A stretch of 64,000 bases of DNA, taken from Streptomyces caelestis. Lineage in GTDB: Bacteria > Actinomycetota > Actinomycetes > Streptomycetales > Streptomycetaceae. Each line of letters starts with the position of its first letter. Within the stretch, counting starts at the first letter, position 1. The notes below the pieces were generated by a model. That model did no database searches and was not told where the DNA came from. It saw only the letters and a program-made list of their open reading frames with translations. Where the stretch lies: the NCBI RefSeq assembly GCF_014205255.1, contig NZ_JACHNE010000001.1:7316001-7380000 (forward strand), written 5' to 3'. A program made the position numbers and the translations under genes. Below are positions 59,402 through 64,000 of the stretch, one piece after another.

Positions 59402-61792
59402 GTGGGCGGGATCACTCTGGCGCAGGACGAACCGGCGGTGGCACCTCCCGAACCCCCGGCACCACCACAGGCCCCGGCCGCCGAACTCAGCCCGCGCAGA
59501 GTGCGGTTGGTCATCCTCTCGCTCATCCTGGCCCTGCTCCTGGCCGCCCTGGAGCAGATGATCGTGGCCACGGCGCTCCCGAAGATCGCCGGTGAGCTGC
59601 ACGGCCTGGACCGCATGTCCTGGGCGATCACCGCCTACCTGCTCACCGCGACCGTAGGGCTGCCGATCTACGGCAAGCTGGGCGACCTGCTCGGCCGCAA
59701 GGGTGTCTTCCAGTTCGCGATCGTCGTCTTCGTCGCCGGCTCCGCGCTCGCGGGCCGGGCGCAGACCATGGACCAGCTGATCGCCTTCCGCGCCCTCCAG
59801 GGCGTCGGCGCGGGCGGCCTCATGACGGGTGTCCAGGCGATCATCGCGGACATCGTGCCCGTCCGGCGGCGCGGCCGCCACATGGGCCTGATCGGCGCCG
59901 CCTTCGGAATCGCCTCCGTGGCCGGACCCCTGCTCGGCGGCTACTTCACCGACCACCTCTCCTGGCGCTGGTGCTTCTACGTCAACGTGCCCTTCGGCCT
60001 GGTCACGCTGGCCGTCGTCGCCGTCGCGCTGAAGCTCCCGAAACCGCCCGGCAAGGCCCGGCTGGACATCCTCGGCGCGCTGCTGCTGACCGCCGCCTCC
60101 ACCTGCCTGGTCCTGCTGACCAGTTGGGGCGGCACCGAGTACGCCTGGGACTCGCGCGTGATCCTCGGCCTCGGCGCGGGAGCGGCCGTGTCGACCGTCC
60201 TCTTCCTCGTCGCCGAGCGCTTCGCCCCCGAACCCCTCATCCCGCTGCGGCTGTTCAGGGATTCCGTCTTCAACGTCACCGGCCTGATCGGCGTGGTGAC
60301 CGGAGCCGGGCTGTTCGGCGCCGCGAGCTATCTGCCGACCTACCTCCAGATGGTCGACGGGGCCTCCGCCACCGAGTCGGGCCTGCTCATGCTGCCGATG
60401 ATGGCCGGCATCGTCGGCGCCTCGATCATCGCCGGACAGCTCATCAGCCACACCGGCCGCTACAAGGCGTACCCGATCCTCGGCGGCGCCCTCTCCGTCG
60501 CCGGCATGTGGCTGCTGTCCCGCCTCGACGCCGACACGCCCCGGCTGCACTACAGCGTCTGGATGGCCGTCCTCGGTACCGGCATCGGCATGGTGATGCC
60601 GACGCTGATCCTCGCCGTGCAGAACTCGGTGCGTCCCGCCGACCTCTCCACCGCCACCAGCGCCAACAACTACTTCCGGCAGATCGGCGGCAGCGTCTCA
60701 GCCGCCGTCTTCGGCACCCTCCTCGCCGACCGGCTCGCCGACGCCCTCGCCCACCACCTGCCCACGCGCGCGGACGGCCGGCTCCCCGACCCCGAGTCCA
60801 TCACCCCGCAGCTCGTGCACGGCCTGCCCCCCGCGCTGCGCGACGGCTACATCGGGGCGTACGCCGACGCCATGCCGCGGATCTTCCTCTACCTGGTGCC
60901 GGTGCTCGTCCTCGGACTGGTCATCGCCCTCTTCCTCAAGGAGAAACCCCTGGTGTCCCACAACGTTTCCGTCACCGACCCGGACACGGCGCCGGGGAGG
61001 TCCCCGATCCCGCGGGCGCGCGCTCCCCACACCGCCGGGGTCCCCGTCTGCGGCTCGGTGCAGCACCACGACGGGACCGTCGTGCCCCGCGCGGCACTCA
61101 CGCTCATCGACGTCACCGGGCAGCAGACCGGGCGCGGTGCCAGCGGCGAGGACGGGCGCTACGCGCTGGCCACCCCGGGCCCCGGCGCGTACGTGCTGAT
61201 CGCCGCCGCGGGCGGCCACCAGCCGCAGGCGGTCTCCGTGACCGTCGGCGAACGCCCCGTCGAGCTGGACATCGTCCTGGGCGGCGCCGGGAACCTCGTC
61301 GGCAGCGTGGTCACCGCCGACGGCACACCCGTACGGGACGCCAGCGTCACCCTCACCAACGTGCACGGCGAGGTCGTGGCCACCACCCGCAGCGGCCGTG
61401 AGGGCGGCTACGTCATCACCGATCTGGTGGCCGGCGAGTACACCCTCGCCGCCAGCGCCCCCGCCTTCCGCCCGGCCGCGCTCCCCGTCACGGTCCAGGC
61501 CGCCCGCGAGACCCGCCGGGACATCGAACTGGCCGGCGGCGCCCTCCTGCGCGGCACCGTCCGGGCCGGTGGCGGCCGGCCCGTGGAGGACGCGCGCGTG
61601 ACCCTGCTCGACGTGGCCGGCAACGTCGTCGACACCCTCACCACCGGGCCTGACGGCACGTTCCGGTTCGTCGACCTGTCCTCCGGCGAGTACACCGTCA
61701 TCGCCGCCGGTTACCCGCCCGTCGCCACCGTGCTCCAGGTGGCCGGTGGCGGCCGCACCGAGCGGGACCTCCAGCTGGGGCACGAGGACTGA
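59402..61792 (+). CDS. DHA2-type MFS drug transporter fused to three carboxypeptidase-regulatory-like repeats
   Basis: 796 residues from a GTG with GAGGGGAG upstream. Residues about 35-525 are a 14-helix DHA2 (EmrB/QacA) transporter with GKLGDLLGRKGVF and the antiporter motif GPLLGGYFTDHLSWRW. Residues about 549-795 are three beta-sandwich repeats of about 83 residues, beginning CGSVQHHDGTVVPRAALTL, LVGSVVTADGTPVRDASVTL and LRGTVRAGGGRPVEDARVTL, each ending in a GEYT or GAYV strand (CarboxypepD_reg type). It should export hydrophobic compounds with proton exchange. The role of the tail is unknown. Confidence 0.9.
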   Translation: MGGITLAQDEPAVAPPEPPAPPQAPAAELSPRRVRLVILSLILALLLAALEQMIVATALPKIAGELHGLDRMSWAITAYLLTATVGLPIYGKLGDLLGRKGVFQFAIVVFVAGSALAGRAQTMDQLIAFRALQGVGAGGLMTGVQAIIADIVPVRRRGRHMGLIGAAFGIASVAGPLLGGYFTDHLSWRWCFYVNVPFGLVTLAVVAVALKLPKPPGKARLDILGALLLTAASTCLVLLTSWGGTEYAWDSRVILGLGAGAAVSTVLFLVAERFAPEPLIPLRLFRDSVFNVTGLIGVVTGAGLFGAASYLPTYLQMVDGASATESGLLMLPMMAGIVGASIIAGQLISHTGRYKAYPILGGALSVAGMWLLSRLDADTPRLHYSVWMAVLGTGIGMVMPTLILAVQNSVRPADLSTATSANNYFRQIGGSVSAAVFGTLLADRLADALAHHLPTRADGRLPDPESITPQLVHGLPPALRDGYIGAYADAMPRIFLYLVPVLVLGLVIALFLKEKPLVSHNVSVTDPDTAPGRSPIPRARAPHTAGVPVCGSVQHHDGTVVPRAALTLIDVTGQQTGRGASGEDGRYALATPGPGAYVLIAAAGGHQPQAVSVTVGERPVELDIVLGGAGNLVGSVVTADGTPVRDASVTLTNVHGEVVATTRSGREGGYVITDLVAGEYTLAASAPAFRPAALPVTVQAARETRRDIELAGGALLRGTVRAGGGRPVEDARVTLLDVAGNVVDTLTTGPDGTFRFVDLSSGEYTVIAAGYPPVATVLQVAGGGRTERDLQLGHED

Positions 61793-61839
61793 ACCCACAC
61801 CGGCGCGCGGGGTCGTACGCCGGTGCGGCCCCCGCGCGA

Positions 61840-62045
61840 GGAATTCCCGTGTTGCCTCGCCGTCGACCGCGAAGGCCTCGTGTCTCACTGGAGCCGGGGC
61901 GCGGCGCCTGTTCGGCGTCTCGAAGGACGAGGCGATCGGCCGCGCGGCCCTCGACCTGCTCCCCGTCTCCGGCGCGCTCCCCGAGGGCCTGGACACCACC
62001 CCGTACGAGCCCGACGACGGACCCGGCCCCGGACCCGGCCCTGAC
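61840..62045 (+). pseudogene. PAS-domain fragment of a SpoIIE-type regulator
   Basis: LAVDREGLVSHWSRGA in one frame is continued by ARRLFGVSKDEAIGRAAL and LLPVSGALPEG in another, so a frameshift lies near 61900. This is the first PAS domain found in PP2C-type regulators of Streptomyces. Nothing of the later domains remains; the sequence runs into the methyltransferase scrap at about 62045. Confidence 0.65.
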
Positions 62046-62330
62046 CGTCGGTCCCCATCCGGCCCTGCGCCAGCTGCTGTTGGCCGATCCCGCGCTGCCG
62101 CTGGCGGACCTCGGCTGCGGCAACGGCACTCAGATCCGTTTCCTCGCCGACCGCTTCCCGCGGGTCGTGGGCGTCGACCTGTCGGCCGCGGCCCTCGACC
62201 ACGCCCGGCGGGCCGACCTGGCGGGCCAGGCGGCCCCGGCAGCTGGACGCAGCCGACAAGACCGAGGCGCGGGCCCTGCACGCCGAGCTGCCCTCCAGGT
62301 GGCTGGTGGCGGAGCTGAGCGCGAGGCGGT
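62045..62330 (+). pseudogene. SAM-dependent methyltransferase fragment
   Basis: LPLADLGCGNGTQIRFLADR and RVVGVDLSAAALDHARRADL are motif I and the following strand of a class I methyltransferase. After about 62240 the frame changes (QLDAADKTEARALHAEL) and homology ends. Both ends are missing. Confidence 0.7.
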
Positions 62331-62407
62331 CTGGTGGGCGCGTTTTTGTCGGTGTACGGTCACGATGCCCCGGTCCGTGCACCCGCCTCGTCCCCCGGAG
62401 GACAGTC

Positions 62408-63505
62408 ATGCCGATGCCCTGGTTACGGATGCTGGTCGCGTCGACGGCGGCGCTGGTGCTGGCCGGCCCGTCCGCGGTCGCCACGGCCGCCGCGCCGGAC
62501 AACGACGGGCCGGCGGCGAGCGTGCACACGGCCGGGCGGGTCAAGGACGCCGGAGACGTGCTCCAGTACAGCTGGCCCGGCGTCTACTTCGAGGGCCGGT
62601 TCCGCGGCACCGGCGTCGGTGTCGTGCTCGACGACCCGGCCGCCGACTACGACGTCCAGGTCGACGGAGTTACCGTCGCGACCCTCGTCACGCCGGGCAA
62701 AACCACCCACTGGGTCGACGGCCTGCGCGACGGCGTGCACACCGTCCGGCTCGTCAAGCGCAACGACACCCCCTGGAGCACCAGCTCGTTCGGCGGGTTC
62801 GTCGCGGCGCCGGGCGGCGCGGTGCTCGGCAGACCGGCCGCGCGCAGCCGCCAGATCGAGTTCGTCGGCGACTCCCTCACGGCCGGCTACGGCAACCTCT
62901 CGACCTCCCGCGACTGCACCGACGAGCAGCTCAAGCGCACCACCAACGCCGACGTGAGCTACGGCGCCCTCACCGCCCGGCGGCTGCGCGCCGACTACCA
63001 GATCAACGCCTATTCGGGCCTGGGCATGGTGCGCAACTACAACGGCGGGTCGCCGGAGGTGAACTACCGCACCTTCTACGACCGCGCGCTGCTGAACGTG
63101 CCCGGCGACGTCTGGCAGAACCCGGGGACCTGGCGGCCGCGGCTCGCCGTGGTCCATCTCGGCACCAACGACTTCTCGACGCCCGTCAACCCGGGCGAGC
63201 CGTGGACGGACGAGAGCCTCGCCGCCGCCTACCGGAGCGCCTACGGCGGCTTCCTCCAGAAGCTGCGGACGCGGTACGGGCCCGGGACCACCCTCCTGGC
63301 CGTCGGCACCGGGCCGTTCGCCGGCCATGTGGAGCAGGTCGTCCAGGAACGCACCGTCACCGGCGACCGCCGCGTCCGCTACTGGCGCCTCGACGACACG
63401 GGCCTGGACCACACGGGCTGCCACTGGCACTACTCGGCCCGCGACAACCGGCTGCTCGCCGACCGGCTCACCGCGTTCATCAGCGACCTGCCGATACGGT
63501 GGTGA
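62408..63505 (+). CDS. Secreted SGNH esterase, CE2-like
   Basis: 365 residues from the ATG at 62408 with GGAGG upstream. A Sec signal (MLVASTAALVLAGPSAVATAA) is followed by a jelly-roll domain (about 45-145) and an SGNH hydrolase: Ser in FVGDSLTAGYG near 159, VVHLGTNDFS near 250, and Asp/His in DHTGCHWHYSARDNRLLADRL, shown as DHTGCHWH. This two-domain order fits carbohydrate esterase family 2, which deacetylates xylan and other polysaccharides. Confidence 0.87.
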   Translation: MPMPWLRMLVASTAALVLAGPSAVATAAAPDNDGPAASVHTAGRVKDAGDVLQYSWPGVYFEGRFRGTGVGVVLDDPAADYDVQVDGVTVATLVTPGKTTHWVDGLRDGVHTVRLVKRNDTPWSTSSFGGFVAAPGGAVLGRPAARSRQIEFVGDSLTAGYGNLSTSRDCTDEQLKRTTNADVSYGALTARRLRADYQINAYSGLGMVRNYNGGSPEVNYRTFYDRALLNVPGDVWQNPGTWRPRLAVVHLGTNDFSTPVNPGEPWTDESLAAAYRSAYGGFLQKLRTRYGPGTTLLAVGTGPFAGHVEQVVQERTVTGDRRVRYWRLDDTGLDHTGCHWHYSARDNRLLADRLTAFISDLPIRW

Positions 63506-63581
63506 CTTGTCGTAGCCCGTTCCGCCCGCAGCGCGTAACGTGACGAACCATGAAGATCTCCATCCGGGGGGACGGCTCGTC

Positions 63582-64000
63582 ATGAGAATCCTCATCAGCG
63601 CCGACATGGAGGGCGCCACCGGCGTCACCTGGCCCGGCGACGTGCTGCCGGGCGCCTCGCAGTGGGAACGCTGCCGCGCGCTGTTCACCTCGGACGTCAA
63701 CGCCGCCGTGCTCGGCTTCCACGACGGCGGCGCCGACGAGGTGATCGTCAACGAGGCGCACTGGACCATGCGCAATCTGCTGCTGGAGCAGCTGGACGAA
63801 CGGGCCCAGCTGCTCACCGGGCGGCACAAGGAGCTGTCCATGGTGGAGGGCGTGCAGCACGGCGACGTGGACGGCATCGCGTTCGTCGGCTACCACGCGG
63901 GCGCCGGCATGGAGGGCGTCCTCGCGCACACCTACCTCGCGAACCAGATCACGGGCGTGTGGCTGAACGACGTACCGGCGAGCGAGGGGCTGCTCAACGC
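63582..64000 (+). CDS. M55-family D-aminopeptidase (DppA-like), 5' part only
   Basis: 139 codons are present before the window ends. MRILISADMEGATGVTWPGD carries the first zinc ligands (D-M-E), VIVNEAHWTMRNLL has the next His, and FVGYHAGAG a further His, as in the decameric DppA peptidase that cleaves D-amino acid peptides. An 11-codon reading frame beginning at 63550 ends in ATGA over this start and may couple translation; GGGGGGA lies 9 bases upstream. Confidence 0.9.
   Translation, partial: MRILISADMEGATGVTWPGDVLPGASQWERCRALFTSDVNAAVLGFHDGGADEVIVNEAHWTMRNLLLEQLDERAQLLTGRHKELSMVEGVQHGDVDGIAFVGYHAGAGMEGVLAHTYLANQITGVWLNDVPASEGLLN

Noticed and set aside
1..64000. CRISPR arrays or phage structural genes
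   Set aside because: No regularly spaced repeats, cas genes, capsid, tail or terminase sequences were seen.

Overview
The window is chromosomal DNA from a Streptomyces or very close relative. The evidence is very high GC, frequent GTG/TTG starts, leaderless-looking starts, Tat-exported glycosidases, a PAS-GAF-PP2C phosphatase, sugar ABC importers without their own ATPase, and the order pssA-psd-acyl-CoA dehydrogenase-MaoC-CitE-like lyase-ethylmalonyl-CoA mutase-ccr, which I remember as conserved in Streptomyces coelicolor (SCO6467-SCO6473 region; recalled, not checked). I see no rRNA, tRNA or CRISPR array.

Region 1 (1-6144) is a compact plus-strand catabolic operon: the three 5-oxoprolinase subunits (pxpA end, pxpB, pxpC), an MHS-type transporter, a short-chain dehydrogenase, a class I/II aminotransferase and an RraA/HMG-aldolase-family protein that keeps the D-X20-R-D aldolase signature. 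Together they read as a route that opens a substituted pyroglutamate, transaminates it and cleaves it by retro-aldol reaction. This is the most interesting candidate system in the window.

Region 2 (about 6145-23402) is an accessory island full of transposon scars. It holds an AraC-controlled fucoside locus (two GH29 alpha-L-fucosidases, a binding protein and two permeases), an IS5-family element nested inside another IS5-type transposase gene, a truncated phosphotransferase, an MFS transporter, an SDR-merR operon with a textbook MerR promoter, an ISAzo13-family element, and an excisionase/integrase scar at the right edge.

Region 3 (23452-43919) looks like stable chromosome: gamma-glutamyltransferase, inositol-monophosphatase-like enzyme, a CrtI-like oxidoreductase coupled to a macrodomain protein, an ABC-F-like ATPase, a SpoIIE-type phosphatase, a GH2 beta-galactosidase with a LamG-like insert, an NmtR-like metal sensor divergent from an AdaA-AlkA/Ogt alkylation-repair pair, a VOC protein, a sirtuin, a Nudix hydrolase, an ADP-ribosylglycohydrolase and glycerate kinase.

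Region 4 (44101-55028) contains the phosphatidylserine/phosphatidylethanolamine genes and a full-looking ethylmalonyl-CoA pathway operon (ccr, ecm, mcl, mch, mcd), a TetR regulator and a double-domain 3-hydroxyacyl-CoA dehydrogenase. Region 5 (55421-64000) carries a HEAT-repeat protein, GNAT, a RidA gene with a palindromic repeat inserted in frame, a peptidase remnant, a radical SAM gene with a LexA-type box, an MFS transporter fused to three carboxypeptidase-regulatory-like repeats, two decayed genes, a CE2-like esterase and the start of an M55 D-aminopeptidase.
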